A stretch of DNA of 64,000 nt from Glandiceps talaboti (lineage: Eukaryota > Hemichordata > Enteropneusta > Spengelidae). The DNA is taken from positions 7,926,001 through 7,990,000 of the forward strand of contig NC_135566.1 of NCBI RefSeq assembly GCF_964340395.1, in the 5' to 3' direction. The notes below the pieces were generated by a model that was not told the DNA's origin, did no database searches, and was given only the letters and a program-made list of their open reading frames with translations. The position numbers were made by a program, and so were the translations under genes. This document shows positions 11,601 to 26,926 of the stretch, one piece after another. Numbering within the stretch: the stretch's first letter is position 1; each line of letters begins with the position of its first letter.

Positions 11601-12350
11601 TAGGTCATATCAGCACAGTGTTTTACATTTACCGCTTATCGGATATTATCATGTATCAATTCTCTCCCCCGTGGGGATGGGGTGGGGGGTAATATGGCAA
11701 GCCTTGACATGAGTGTGCCGCCCATGTGATAAATTAAATGTTAATGTTACACATCGAATTTAGATTTGGAATTTGAATTAAAATTAAAAACATGGTACAT
11801 TTACGTAATAGTAATCCGTGCTTTTACTGTAATCTCAAATTTAGTAAACAATTAGTTGATGTAACACCCTCACTCTGCCTTCTGTGCTAATTTGACAAGT
11901 TTAATCTTCTGTTTTGTTTTTTATCGACGCATTGCAAAGATATGAAACATGTACTTTCGTGGTAGGGTGTATGGTTTGGGAGTCATTCATCAACATCATC
12001 GTACCAGTGCAATGTTGACATAAAAGTACACATAACCCGTTGAATAAATATGGTTTGGAAGACAGCCATCATGTGTATCTAGGCATAGCGTACATAGTGT
12101 AATCACAGCCATGCATGAATTATTGGTATTTCGTATCAACACAAATACATCTTAGGAATGGCTATCTTCGTATCGTATTACACACGAATTTTCGCCCAAC
12201 TGCAAGTACGGCCCCGTAAATTTAAAATATTTGAAGAAAATGCAAGACAAAACACATTACATGTCCTTTACAACGCAGCACCATCGCATTTTCGCAAAGC
12301 AGAGCTGTTATTTCTTCCGCAACACTCCGAAATAGCCTCTTGGACATAGT

Positions 12351-12394
12351 CCTGGACAGTGTCGTAAAAGAGGATGTTGTTGTTTACGACGATG
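12351..12394. repeat. dispersed CGTAAAAGAGG hairpin motif, copy 1
   Basis: The phrase reads CTGGACAGTGTCGTAAAAG followed by AGG and a TTTACGACGA end. Close relatives occur at 21987 and 61167, and a reverse partial at 25090. The inner TCGTAAA and TTTACGA can pair. About 50 bp upstream, the phrase GAGCTGTTATTTCTTCCGC repeats one found at 9292. Confidence 0.6.
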
Positions 12395-13113
12395 CACCAT
12401 CGGCTTGTATTTCCTCTGGTATTTCCCTTGATATTTAAACGTAAGAGGGAACAGTCGCTGGGAACCAACTGGTGTGTAAATGAGATGGTGTTTATGGTGG
12501 TATTTGTATTGACGAGGGGGGAGGGGGGGGGGGGGTCATCGGACATTTTTGAAAAGGTTGTCACCTTTGGCAAACAGAACTGTAGACAGTAGGAGTGCAT
12601 CATATCTTACTATCTTGGTAATGCTTGCTCCAAAACAGATAGATGGGATAAAGTTTCATTTCCTAAAATCCTAATTCACTTTTTAAAAAAAGCATTTTCA
12701 CCCATGTGCGATCATTTTGACTTAAACCGAGTTTCTAACTACTCAGCTCGGATGAGATCATACCAAATATATGGAAACGCACGATTGATTTCACAATTTT
12801 TAACTTTTAATCGTTCACAGACATGCATCTACATGCACACACTAAAGATAAAACATAAAAACAAAGAAATGAACAATTACAGCACATTTTGCTGGAAAGA
12901 TTTAAAAAACAAAACAATATAAAGATATGAAATACTCATTAGGTAATGATATATTGCGAGTCCTTTATTTATAAAACAAATTCAGCGTAGATGTTTTCTG
13001 TGTTAAACTTATTGCATACTCTAGTCTATATTTACTTTCGATTACGTGTGTAACTTTCATACAAACGGAGTAGAATATACGTGTTTGAGTCAATTTCTTT
13101 TTGACGAGATGTA

Positions 13114-13472
13114 GATCATATCATATCATATATCATACATCATATTATGTCATACCATATCATATATCATATCATATCATATCATATCATATATCATATC
13201 ATATCATATATCATATATCACATCATATCATATATCATACCATATCAGATCATATCATACCATATCATATCATATCATATCATATCATATAATACCATAT
13301 CATATCATATCATATCATATCATATATCATATCATATTACATCATACCATGTCATATCACACAATATCACACCATATATATCACATCATACCATATCTTA
13401 TATCATATCATATCATATCACATTATATCATATATCATATCATATATATATCATATCATAACATAGCATATA
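13114..13472. repeat. (ATATC)n imperfect pentanucleotide satellite
   Basis: About 360 bp of ATCAT/CATAT repeats with point changes. It sits inside the 3' flank of copy C at a place where the duplicated flank of copy D (about 19.4 kb) has none. Confidence 0.95.
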
Positions 13473-13823
13473 TTAAATTACAGCTAAAAAGGCTAATAGC
13501 ATGTGACCTGAATATGGAATTAAAGCTATACATCACCTTATTGTATTATGTTATAGTAAAAATGAGACATCGATGGAAGCGTCAGGATAAATCTGAGCTA
13601 AATCATATCATCTCTTTTCTCTTTCTACTTATTCTACACAAGGCATATCAACACAGTCAAAAAATATATAATACAACATGTTTACAAAAGTGTTAATGAC
13701 CCTGTCAATAGACAATGCTTCACACATTCTGTGGGTTAGCAGAACGTGTGGAGTGCTGCCAGCGACTGCAATTCTAGACTCGACCCTGTCAACGTTTGCC
13801 AACTATGCATGCATAGTACAATA

Positions 13824-13943
13824 TAGACTGTAAGATACATCGTGTCGTTCCGCCCTCACCGGCCTCCTCTCTAACCAAAACCCTAACAGGCGTCAAATGG
13901 TTGAAGTGTGAGGGCGCCCCATCATGGCGTACCTTACAGACTA
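13824..13943. mobile_element. foldback MITE, family 1, copy 2
   Basis: Left end TAGACTGTAAGATAC and right end GTACCTTACAGACTA are inverted, with CGCCCTCACCGG and GTGAGGGCGCC inside. The element is 120 bp. The flanking 9-mers do not match, so any target duplication has decayed. Confidence 0.8.
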
Positions 13944-13997
13944 CAGAAATATTTGATCAGTGATTGCGATTCCTTTGTTCTTTGGTAGAGTCACCCT

Positions 13998-16058
<2,061 letters not shown>

Positions 16059-18824
16059 CTGTTGAAAACAATACCGCAAGTAAAAATATGGGTCGATCTT
16101 TCAATATATTAGTGCATAAATTTCACTATCCTAATTCATGTACTGACACGACATTCCCTAGAATTATAAACTTGCAAACTGGAGTCAAGAAGATGGACGA
16201 GTCAGTTTCTCCGGCCTATATGGGGGGGGGGGGGGAGTTGGAATATTAATGGGCCAACAAAATAATGATAAGCTCAAATAGGGAAGATGCCTGATCACTT
16301 CGCCTGATCTTTAACGTACATCCAAGGTATATCACAATGACTTGGATAGTACTTTTGACTCGACTATAGCCTAGTATATCAAATAATACTTTTAAAACAA
16401 GGCAGTACTATCATACACTAGCAACAGATATAACCCCACCCTTTCTATTGCCTCTTACAGAGACATTTTTGAAGGTTTATAGCCAAAAATTCAGTAAGCT
16501 AAATAAGAGTGAGAGTGGGTCAATGCTTGTCATCACATCACCGTTGAGGGTGTCTCTGACTACGGGTATGAGATTAATTAGAGACATCCATACCTCGACA
16601 GGACAATGCAATAACGGTCTACACAATCAATAGAAAAGTTCACGTGACTCACCACCACGGTACATATTAAGACCCTCTAGTCAGGTCAATAAAGTTACAA
16701 CCCTGCCATGCGATATTCTAAACATCAGACGTCATGGCAAATGTGAGTGCTCTTTACATCAATACTCACACCTCGATAGCTTACTTCCCAAAAGAAGTAT
16801 AAATCAACGTGCATAAAAAAAGGGGTGCCACTCCAGGACATAAAGACATAGTTTCTTAAACTCTGGGTTCTGGGAGAGTCATTTCGTGAGTTCGCATCGC
16901 ACAATTTTGCCCAGTTGCCAGGGAATTGAATAAATATTGCTATAAATCTGTTTATCAATAAAGTCGAAGTTCACAACCAACAGCAGTTAACTTGGTTTAA
17001 CTTTATTGTCAAGTAAAATAACACAGAGACAACCACTCTCTATGAAACAACTTACGTAACTACGGTATTTGTTGTGTTATGTCCTGTTTGCCATTTTACA
17101 TATATATTTGACTACTTTAATATAGAGAACGGTAGAGAGTATGAAGTCTCCCCTTTGCATACACAGACAGGGTTTGTTGGCCTATAGGCTGCTAGTATTG
17201 ATTCATTGAATCTGGAATCATAGACCCTCCACCAACTGGAATGCACTATGGATATATTCCATCATGGTTATACTTCACCATAGACCCAGAGCCTTGAATG
17301 TTTAACTCCTGGTTCTATGCTATTTCAGTCACCATATTACTAACAGTGCTAGTAGTGGGTTTTAACCTTAAAGCAATGTCCTACCAAGCCGAGTAGGCCT
17401 ACTATACGATTGTACTATCGACCATAAACACCTTTCCCTCGCTCGTTCGTTCATAGAAACAAGAATCGATGCTAACAAGTTGTACTGCAGCTACAGAGCA
17501 TTCCGTTTCCTCATTCTACAGATAGCACAGGTATACGTACGGAATCCACTGTTCCATTGCTACTGATCACCATATTGGTTGATCATGGGTGAACGTCCTT
17601 TCTCTGGTGAATGTTTTTTTTCTTCAGATCATAGACGCATACAAGCGCCAGCGAAATACTACTAGTATATGCTCAGAGAGAAGAAGGCCGTCACGATACA
17701 GGTTATACAGGCTGGTCGATGATTTGCCCACAATTATATGTATATATGTTAAAAATATACTTACCGATAGTGATGTTGACGCAGCGATACTGGTCGAACA
17801 ACCAGGGTGTGGATAGTGAAATTCCTTTCACTGACACTATAAGTAAACTTTGGCTTTTGTTGCGGTAACTATTGACATTGCGTCCACAGCTATAATCGAT
17901 TACGGTAATTACGTAATAGTTTAGAACATCGAAGGACGCAGATGAAAGTAAATGAATCCAAGACAGATGGGTGACATGTCATTATTTGCTCAGACATGAA
18001 GGAAACCAAATTACTTGTGAATAATTAGCTGTAAATATTCCAGCGATAGTCTGTTCAAGAATCTTTACAGATACTCTTAAAAGTCTTCGTAATTACTCTG
18101 AAGTATAATTTATATAAATATTTGGTTCAAAAAACTTTTTACTAGCTGTAAATATTCGTTCTCACTATAGTCTCTGTAAATACTCGTTTCGACGATACAG
18201 TCTCGGTAAATTATCAAAATAGCAGATATCGATCAGTTCAACCGCTAAATAGACGAACGTCAACGTTCTACAGTAGAATTAATATCGAAGGGTCGCCGAA
18301 AGACTGCGTATCATCATACACATTTTATGAATCGTTTCCGTCTGTGTGCGTTACGTTACGTTACATGAATTGTAGCGCTTGCTTCCAGATAAAGATCGGA
18401 AAGGGAAAAAACACAAAACAGAAGAAAATATTCCCCAAAATCACAACAAACCCTACAATTATTGCGACTACATGAACTCTTACCTCGCATATTGGCTGAA
18501 TATAGAAGCAGTTGAGCGACGACGCTACATTCGGCAAGGTGCCCGTTCTGGAAGTGTCGCAGATGGGATGTGTCTCGCCTTATAAATGCTCATTTGAATA
18601 ATGAACAACCCAAGGTGAATATTCACCTGCCGAAAACAGCAGGTGACCAATCAAGAAATAGAGAGAGATACAGACTCACATGTGTTTATGTAAACGATTT
18701 TTTCGTCGAAAAATTCATTCACCGTGTACGTATAAACGTAATTTTGATATTAACGGTGGGTTGCTATTATTATTACATTACATCGTACTGGATTTTGGCT
18801 ATACAAGTTCCTTTGACTGACTGA

Positions 18825-18855
<31 letters not shown>

Positions 18856-20020
18856 ATCTAGTATTATGCAGTTCTTAAGCTCGATTCATCTAAAATATCT
18901 CGACGGGTTTCGAACCAGAAGTTTTTTTTATCTTTAATTAATTTTTTTTTATTTACCAAAACTTTTCAAAGTTAAACCTTTTTTCGCACACCTAGAGTGT
19001 TATTTCATTTATTTGAACAATTTTCCCACAGAGAATCTCCACCTTCTTGGTAATACCATCCGTACTATATATGAACATGTGAAATAAACGTGGTTTTAAT
19101 CTTCAAATCGTTCACAGGAACATCATGCATACAGTAAAACATATGCAAAAGTTTTGCTAAAAGGTTAAAAAAAAAAAAAGCTTAAATCAGGATCACGTTA
19201 TGATGTATTAAGAATCTTTATTTACAAAGTAATTTCAGCAAAGAATACATCTCCCTTTCTGTATTTTCTCACGAGTTAAACCTATTTCATACTCTCTAGT
19301 ACAAATGCATTTTCGGTGTGTGTATTAAATTTTCATTCAAACAGAACTATCCGCCTTGGATCCCACGAGAAGATACACGTAGATGTAGGTAATGCTGCGA
19401 TAAATCCCTTTGTGGTACATTCCAGTGAAAACGAGATATCGGTGGAAACGTTCGCGTCATGAGAAATAAAACTAACGTGTAAACCGTTTCTCTTCGTATA
19501 CCTCAGGCTGTTCTACACACATCAACCTCTAAAACGTATACAACATATTCACAAACACGCTTCCAGAAAGACTATTAAATATCAAAGGAAAACACGAAGT
19601 AAATGTCGATATACATAGTAAGCCTTCTGATATTGTGAGTTACCTGTTATCCGATAAGTCTTTGCGAATATATTTCGTAACATATGAAACGTTAATTATT
19701 CGAAATTCGAAACATATATCCATAACTGTATCAGTACACAGTAAAATAGTCGTTGGGGGCGCTCCCGGCAGTCTCTGTTATGATAAGCGTAATGTGTGGA
19801 GCGACGCCAGCGACTGTATTATACATTCATTTACTGGACTGTATTATGCATTCATTCATTTACTGGAGTTGAATATAGTTAGTTGTGACTTGAATAATAA
19901 GAATTGTAAACATATTGGAAGATTTAAGAAATATCTGCACAGGTATTCTTGTAAAAGCATTCAACTTCAGCTATGAAGGTGATTCCTTTGATCAGGTTCT
20001 TTGCCAGAGGAACCCCTTAA
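16059..20020. other. spacer between copies C and D
   Basis: This holds the candidate leader exon of copy C at 17765, a TTGA repeat at 18825-18855, a G run near 16220, and the 3' flank of copy D from about 19.0 kb, which is recognisably related to 12.6-14.0 kb. No other coding exon could be supported. Confidence 0.55.
17765..17850 (-). other. candidate 5' untranslated exon of SPEC3-like copy C (upper end uncertain)
   Basis: A minus-strand donor TCG|GTAAGTATATTT sits at 17764/17765, about 1.7 kb upstream of the copy C start. The same donor context occurs for copy D. The upper limit is a guess. Confidence 0.45.
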
Positions 20021-21387
20021 TTAATATACATCCGTTTTTGAGCCACCGGGAGCAACCGTGTTGCTAGTAGATGGCGGGCTAACTACAACCTCACGTATTT
20101 CCTTCACATCAGCACCAGAGTGGTAACCAACTGTAAATCACAAATGAAAAATCGTATATGAGAAGAGTAATTAGAACACACTGATTCCAGAGGATTAGTC
20201 GGGGGAGGTGGGCCGTGTGTGTGTGTGTGTGGGGGGGGGGATTATACGAGTTATGTCTGAATTCAACCGTGTCTTCCTATTATCAACTAAAAGTTACTAA
20301 AAGTTAAAAGTTACACATATGGAATTCGGTATTGATATTACTAAAATCATAATTGAAAGCATAGCACTGTAAATTCTAGTTGTTATGGAGACTATAGGGA
20401 ACTTCAACACTCCAATATCTGTAAGGTTTGTCTCGCAATTTTACACTCAGGTTGTCACTCTTAACGCGTAGGGAAGCACCGGGGGAAGCACACCATTGCC
20501 AACAGACCATCATGAACATGAACTGTCAAAGCTACACAGAGGCAATGCTTAGAATACCTACCGTAAGACATAATGACGAAAAACCATCCCCAATAAGCAG
20601 CGAATATGGAGCCAATAATCAACGGCATTGTTATAAATTGTATTAAACCAAACCAGAAGTTTATACAACAAATGCGCAATCTGTCTGCGCAGGTTGGGTG
20701 TTTAGAACAACAAGGACATAACACGATGAAGGCAGCCATGATTGCACCTGTAACGGAACAAAAATTGATAATTTTGGCCAATAGATGTAACTGGTGACAA
20801 TGTATATGTAAGGCTGTATCCTAGCTTATACAACGATTACAAAGAATACAATTCCATTGTGCATATCTCAGATATAGTTTCTATGCATCTGTTCATCATT
20901 CGATAATTGTGTCTAATGTGGATGTTTATGTATGTATGTATGTATGTATGTATGTATGTATGTATGTATGTATGTATGTATGTATGTATGTATGTATGTA
21001 TGTATGTATGTATGTATGTATTTCATCCATTTCATCCACCCATATATTACTCCCACTACAAGGAATTTTAGTCCCCTTACCTAAACCAGGTATTGTCCAG
21101 TTTATGATGGCACATGTCCAAGCCCAGCACATATGCATACATGGTAACATAGACATCCATTTTTGTATCATCCCCTTACCCTTGGCAAGCTTTACCTCTG
21201 ACGCCGACTGCTGTGGTCTGTTCTGTACATTTTCATACCCTGGAGGTGGTGGTGGTGGTGGTGGGGGTTGTGATGTTCCCTGGTACCCTGGTGGTGGGGG
21301 AGGCTGAGACGTCGGTTGCTCGTATGCAGTTGATGACGACTGTGGGTCCCAATACTGGGTTTGGCCTTCTGATGACATCTTTAACTT
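20021..21387 (-). CDS. SPEC3-like two-pass membrane protein, copy D
   Basis: Minus-strand coding exons: 21378-21081 (acceptor at 21388-21390), 20747-20562 (186 nt), 20130-20021; phase-1 GT-AG introns; 594 nt, 197 residues. N-terminus MSSEGQTQYWDPQ, then PPPPPGYQG and a longer nine-proline block before GYEN, giving two PPGY motifs. Membrane segment one is SMLPCMHMCWAWTCAIINW and PGLG; the second exon continues IMAAFIVLCPCC, KHPTCADRLRICC, INFWFGLIQF and WGWFFVIMSY. The tail is VGYHSGADVKEIREVVV and ends KTDVY. PPxY motifs are classical WW-domain ligands, so a WW-protein partner such as a NEDD4-type ligase is possible, but that is inference. SPEC3-family membership is judged from pattern only. 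Confidence 0.82.
20927..21021. repeat. (TATG)n microsatellite in intron of copy D
   Basis: About 95 bp of TATG repeat occupy the first coding intron of copy D. Confidence 0.97.
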
Positions 21388-21986
21388 CTGTTGAAAACAA
21401 TAAAAGTAAAAGTAAAAAAGTAAAGTAAAAGTAGAGTAAAAAAGAACGTCGACCTTTAAACATATATAATCCTAAATAAACGACATATTATTATAGTCTA
21501 GGCAGTACAGTCACTATAAATAAAAATGAAATCAATATAAAGTAAAAAGAACTAGCACAGTGAAATAATTATATCATTTTTTCTTCATTGTCATCTAAAG
21601 TGACACATTCGTCAAGTAGTCACCAGACTGTTAAACACAAATTCTCGAGTAGCTCCATGGAGATGTCCATTTCTTATCCCAAAGTCGGACCACTCTATAG
21701 TGGCCTGTGTTTCAAACTATCAGCTTTTATACATACATGTATATGTACAACGCATATAAAAATGATGTTGCTCAAATGCCATGTCAAAACTTTCTCTGAG
21801 TTCCATACAGACTAATCTTTTTTTACTGAACAAAAAAAAAATTAAAATGAAATTTGTAATCCTGAATGTTGTAGGCTATATCACAGCAGGGTGACCCATG
21901 ATATACACAGCTACAGGTATATCAATTCTCGTAAGCCAGAGCACATATATTTCCAGTGAAGAAACGAAATACCCCTTGGCAACGCG

Positions 21987-22026
21987 TCTTGGACGGTGCC
22001 GTAAAAGAGGCTGTGGTTTACGACGA
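21987..22026. repeat. dispersed CGTAAAAGAGG hairpin motif, copy 2
   Basis: Reads CTTGGACGGTGCCGTAAAAG, then AGGCTGTGG and TTTACGACGA. It is nearly the same as the copies at 12351 and 61167. Confidence 0.6.
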
Positions 22027-23097
22027 TTTATCGTGAACATACCTCACAAGACATATACATCTCACGATACATAACAAGCGGTGATTGACACCACTGCGCA
22101 GAATTAATTAGTTAAATTCACTAATTAAATCACTTTCACGGGCTCCCATCCAGAAGCACGGGGTGTTTCTTCAACCATAGACAGTGGAGGGGAGACTCTT
22201 CACTCTCTATGCTTCAACAAAGGCTTTCAACTATAGCTATAAGTCTGAGGCTGACCCGGTCCAAACAAAAGATGACGTATGTATATAGTGTAGCCTGTCA
22301 TATGTTTTACAACATTCCAATCTGTCAACTTATATACATTGTTATTTTAGCTTTCTTTTATTAAAGTTCTTGAAGTACAACTAAATTGTGAATTCCCTTA
22401 AACTTATTTAACGTACCTGTAATTTTAGAGCGACCTTCGTTCCGTCGTTTCATAACTGGCATGAACACACACTGATATGTCAAAGCTAGCGTCTACTATT
22501 TACATGCATGACACACAGAACACGTACATAGAAACGGTGACCCGCGGTGAGTACTACCCATGGCAACTCAAGATATACTACTGTCAAATATGGATGTGCC
22601 TATCACTTGTATGATATTGATTATATCGCTTTGTATTTACATTGTATTAACGGTGGTCTCACAGCTTACAACTTTCCCTAAAACTAAGAGGAACCATGTT
22701 GTTGTGCAGCGTTGTGATGTTACTAATATTTGACCTTACAACTTTGGTCGTAGCGTTACAGGTAGAATGGCACGACACGTCCACCGACATCGAAAGTACA
22801 AGTTCTAAGAGTCTACAAATGACTGGAAATATGTCCCAATTACTGTAACCATATTCTGTTCTATGAATTCGACATTCACTTTAGCTATACGGTGCATGAC
22901 GTCACACAACAGTTAACAACTGAATCGGTGGGTCACATAGGTGGAGGAATCGCCAGGTAAATAGTTAACTCACTATCATATACACTATTCACTTTTCTTA
23001 CTCATTGAATTAAGTGGTAACCCCACAGTCTGGACTATGTAGTAAGTTTGTGTAGTTGGACTTGAATTGTGGTGACGACAGATACAAATATACTTAC

Positions 23098-23190
23098 CGA
23101 CAGGAATACAGCACAGAATGGATTGACTGGACGAAAGAAACCTTGTGACTATGCATGTATATCAAATGACATAGCACACAAAAGAACAAA
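23098..23190 (-). other. candidate 5' untranslated exon of SPEC3-like copy D (upper end uncertain)
   Basis: A minus-strand donor TCG|GTAAGTATATTT at 23097/23098 lies about 1.7 kb upstream of the copy D start, matching the copy C arrangement. The upper limit is a guess. Confidence 0.45.
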
Positions 23191-23464
23191 TTAGGTCGAC
23201 AGGAGTACGACTACCTCTTGTTGTGTATGGCCCACGAGAACACTTTGACGGTTACTAGGGGTTACTATTTTGAACTTTTCGGGAACAAATTTTAAAAAAA
23301 AATAACCGACCGTGAAAGTTTAACTCATGTCATATTGGTGTGACGAATTGGTACAGTATAGTACTCTATCAGTTCAACTCTGGGTTTCATTTCTTGAAAT
23401 CCCCATGGTAACAAACTACTGCTGTAAAACAAAGAAATACGACAATGAGAAAGTTATTGTTTTG

Positions 23465-23571
23465 CTTTGTTTTGTTTTGTTTTGTTTTGTTTTGTTTTGT
23501 TTTGTTTTATGTTTGTTTGTTTGTTTGTTTGTTTGTTTGTTTGTTTGTTTGTTTGTTTGTTTGTTTGTTTG
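23465..23571. repeat. (TTTTG)n then (TTTG)n microsatellite
   Basis: A pentanucleotide run passes directly into a tetranucleotide run near 23509, as if one evolved from the other by loss of a T. Confidence 0.97.
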
Positions 23572-26500
23572 TGCATAGAATGCCCCATGATTTTCTCCCT
23601 ATATCAGCACTAACTTGCGAACTAATACAAACAGTTATATGGTCTCATCACCTAGTAATAGGATATCTCTTCAATCAAGGCGTGCACTTTAAAAGTCTAT
23701 TTTTAAGAAAGACAGATACACAATATTGAATTACTAAATGATTTTCGTCTATGTACGTATAACAAGGTGCACCTGTACAGTAATGTACATACACAGTAAT
23801 ATAATCTAACAGTGTACATAGAGACGGTGAAACTTGTACTCGCAACGGTTCAATACTAACCTATTTAAAGTCGCTGGTTATTGGCTTGTCACTTTGAATG
23901 CTTTTCACCATATCTGCAAATCGTGGAAGTGTTTTTTTCGTTTTCCAAATTTGTGCTTCGTATTTCATTCACGCTCTCGCTCGCTCTATTCACCCCCCCC
24001 CCCTTTCACTGAACAGGAAGCTTGGTCATAGTGATAACTTCTAGTCATGATGGTGTCGAATGTTCGAATGTCCAACTTTCGACGACATTGGATCCCAGCC
24101 TTCGACATTTAATGTACGAACATGGGAGTAAACTTCCGATATCCCGCGAATATGTTTTGTTTTACACTTGCTAGATTTACAGAGGCAACGTTTGAAATCT
24201 ATTCATACTACACAACTTTTATAGACACAGGAATTCAGATCCGCTACTATACATTCATACCACAAAACCGAACTTCATCGCAAACGTGATTTACGATACG
24301 TAGATTTAAGTCTTATTTATGTACAAATGTTGATTTCTTGACAAGTCAAACTGATTAACTTCACGAGTGTGGATCTGCCGTTGATTGTCACAAGTCGGCG
24401 CTGACAGTCTTGGCAGGATGACGACAGGAGATGATCCCAGTGAAAGCTTTACGCCACCTTAGTGGGGCGCCACCACAGGTGAGAAGATTTACTGATGCTT
24501 CGCTTTTGTTGGAGTCGGTCGGTATTCGACTGAAAAACGAAAGACCAAGTTGAATGTGCAAGAGCTGAAGGTGTCGACTTTATCAAACGATTTTTAACAA
24601 GGCTATTACCGTCGCGACGGGGCGATATCTACTGGGTTATTAAATCACAGACGCAGGGAATTAGAAATTCAAAGAGTTTTGGTACACTGTATACGTACCT
24701 CGATAAGTATATGAGTACACAAAACGACATATATTTCTGTCAAAAATATTTTTTCCCATTTTTTTCATGTAACTTAACAGAGTTGCTGCAGACTGGCATA
24801 AAGCATCATGGATAAGTCAACACCGATAGGAGCCCCGGCCCATTGATGTGCCTCAGTATCGTTTGGGAAAGGTTTCAATCTGATGTGAAGCCCCTTACAT
24901 AGTTTAAATACCCACAATGCCTCACCCAAGCAAAAATCATTGCCTCTCTTCTGACAAGATTTGACAATTCCCATAGCTGTATTTCTGAGAGAGAGGACAC
25001 GGGCCATGTAGCAGAATCTGTGAAAATGGATTTTCTTGGCTTTCAGCTTTAGACGAAATCAGCCTCAACGTTCCATCCTCGTAAACCACGTGACAGCCTC
25101 TTTTTACGGCATGCACCGTATAGACGCACCATTCACTTTCAGATTAAGATGCCAGGGAAAAAACTAAGCTCTCATTTGCAAGAATGTAATATTTATGTAC
25201 ATATTAGTGCGGAATTTGGTTTTAAAGTGTAATAAATATGTACAACCACAAACAAGTAAAAGATAACTTCCTCATCTGTGATCTGTTGTATAACTTAACT
25301 TCATTCTGTGAATCAGTTTGAACACTTTTTAAGAATTCGATTATTGTCTGCTTAAAACAGCAGGATGGAAAAAGTGAAATCACAATAAAGTTCGCAGAAA
25401 GAGTAACCAGTTTATTAGGTCAACCCTGAATACCTGAGAAATAGTGAAATAGCGACTAACAATAGAGAACACCTTGCTTTGACCTTTAGGGTCAGGCATC
25501 CTGTCTGGACGGTGACGGCACTGCCTCAAGCGTTAGAAGTGTTTTTTTAAACTTCCTTCTTCCTTATCATTCAAAATTGCTAAAACGTAGACACTTTGTG
25601 AAATGACAAAATTGAGTCGAATAGAAGCTGGGTGATATTTTGGGCTGATGATGTAAACTTTACACATGGATAAGTCGCGAGCAAGTAATTATTACTGTTT
25701 GCTAAATATTAAAAAAACAATCTATCAGCATGCGATGTAATTTTTCTTGTGTTGAGTAACGCCACTTCAAAAATCGCCGTGATTTTTTCTTCATTTTGAT
25801 AGGTTTTTCCTTGGGATTGGTACTGGAATGCGACATATGCGTTATTGAGCGAGTAACTTTACTTAGAGGCATATTAACTCGGTGTTACTTGACACTGAAC
25901 TAAGGAAAGAAATTGAAATAAAAAGATTGTCGAAATAGAACTTCTTGTACAACTTACTCAACTTATGTAAAATTGGATTTGGTTGACGTCCCGTACACCT
26001 GTTAGTTCTTAGACTATGTTATGATTAAAACCAATGCAACCTAGGTACAGTAACCCAATCAACTCTAAAAACTATGTCTTAATCTCTGATGTATTTCTCC
26101 ATAAGACTTGACATTTAATTTGTAGTGAGATTTCACAAAGTTGAGGGTCCAAGTCTGGGGTATTTCAGTATAACGGTGCAAAGACAGTCGAATACTTTCT
26201 TTCTAACGCTGTGCATCTATCGCAGAATATTCGATTTCTTTCAAACTTTAGAGAAGTCCCCTTCTCACAACGGCTTTCCCAAAGAATGTCAAGATCGTGA
26301 CGTCACATATTTACATTTATCTCGTCCAAGCAATCATCACATGATGCCCAAAATGGTATATGACTGTGTACTTTCTCCATGTCAGCTCTTTAACCATGCA
26401 TTGCCACAGTGTTGTTCTTTACGATGCACACGACACACTATGTCATCTCTGAGGCATACGGTAATATGGCATCAACATGTGCAGTGAAGCAATTTATGAT

Positions 26501-26859
26501 GAAATACAAAATATAACCAAACATGGTAAAAATCGAGTCGTTCATTGACGTTACACTGTTTACTGATCCCCTATCTCTTAGTGCGTGACATTTATCCTAG
26601 CAACAGTTGATGGGTGTAACTGATAAATTATTATCAGTTACGGTATTCTTGGTTCAAAGTTTGTACTGGGTTTCAATTTACTGATTTTGAACTGATAAAT
26701 GTTTCTCAGATTATGGTTATATTTTAATGTAAGTTGTCAATTATGGTATAAATAGATGTAGTATTTGACCAACCTCTCTCACGTTGACTTTCTATTTTCT
26801 CCACACGTTCTGCCACTTTTGTCTGCCTCAGTGATGTGAAGCTGATAATACTCATTCAT

Positions 26860-26926
26860 GTCTGTCTGTCTGTCTGTCTGTATGTCTGTCTGTCTGTCTG
26901 TCTGTCTGTCTGGCTGGCTGGCTGTC
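26860..26926. repeat. (TGTC)n microsatellite
   Basis: About 67 bp of TGTC/CTGT repeat ending in a short GGCT variant block. Confidence 0.95.

Larger units (their letters stand above)
9967..13997. other. spacer between copies B and C
   Basis: Apart from the candidate leader exon at 11492, the ATATC satellite at 13114 and the foldback element at 13824, I see no coding signal. The stretch contains a perfect hairpin at 10655-10685 (13-bp arms), another inverted pair near 11136/11162, and a copy of the dispersed CGTAAAAGAGG motif at 12351. The right part (about 12.6-14.0 kb) is an old duplicate of 19.0-20.0 kb. Confidence 0.55.

Noticed and set aside
13101-13696. Open frames coding SYHIIYHI-type repeats
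   Set aside because: An artefact of the ATATC pentanucleotide satellite.
26125-26487. 120-codon open frame in the gene-free stretch
   Set aside because: Composition and lack of motifs suggest chance; no supporting splice signals were found.
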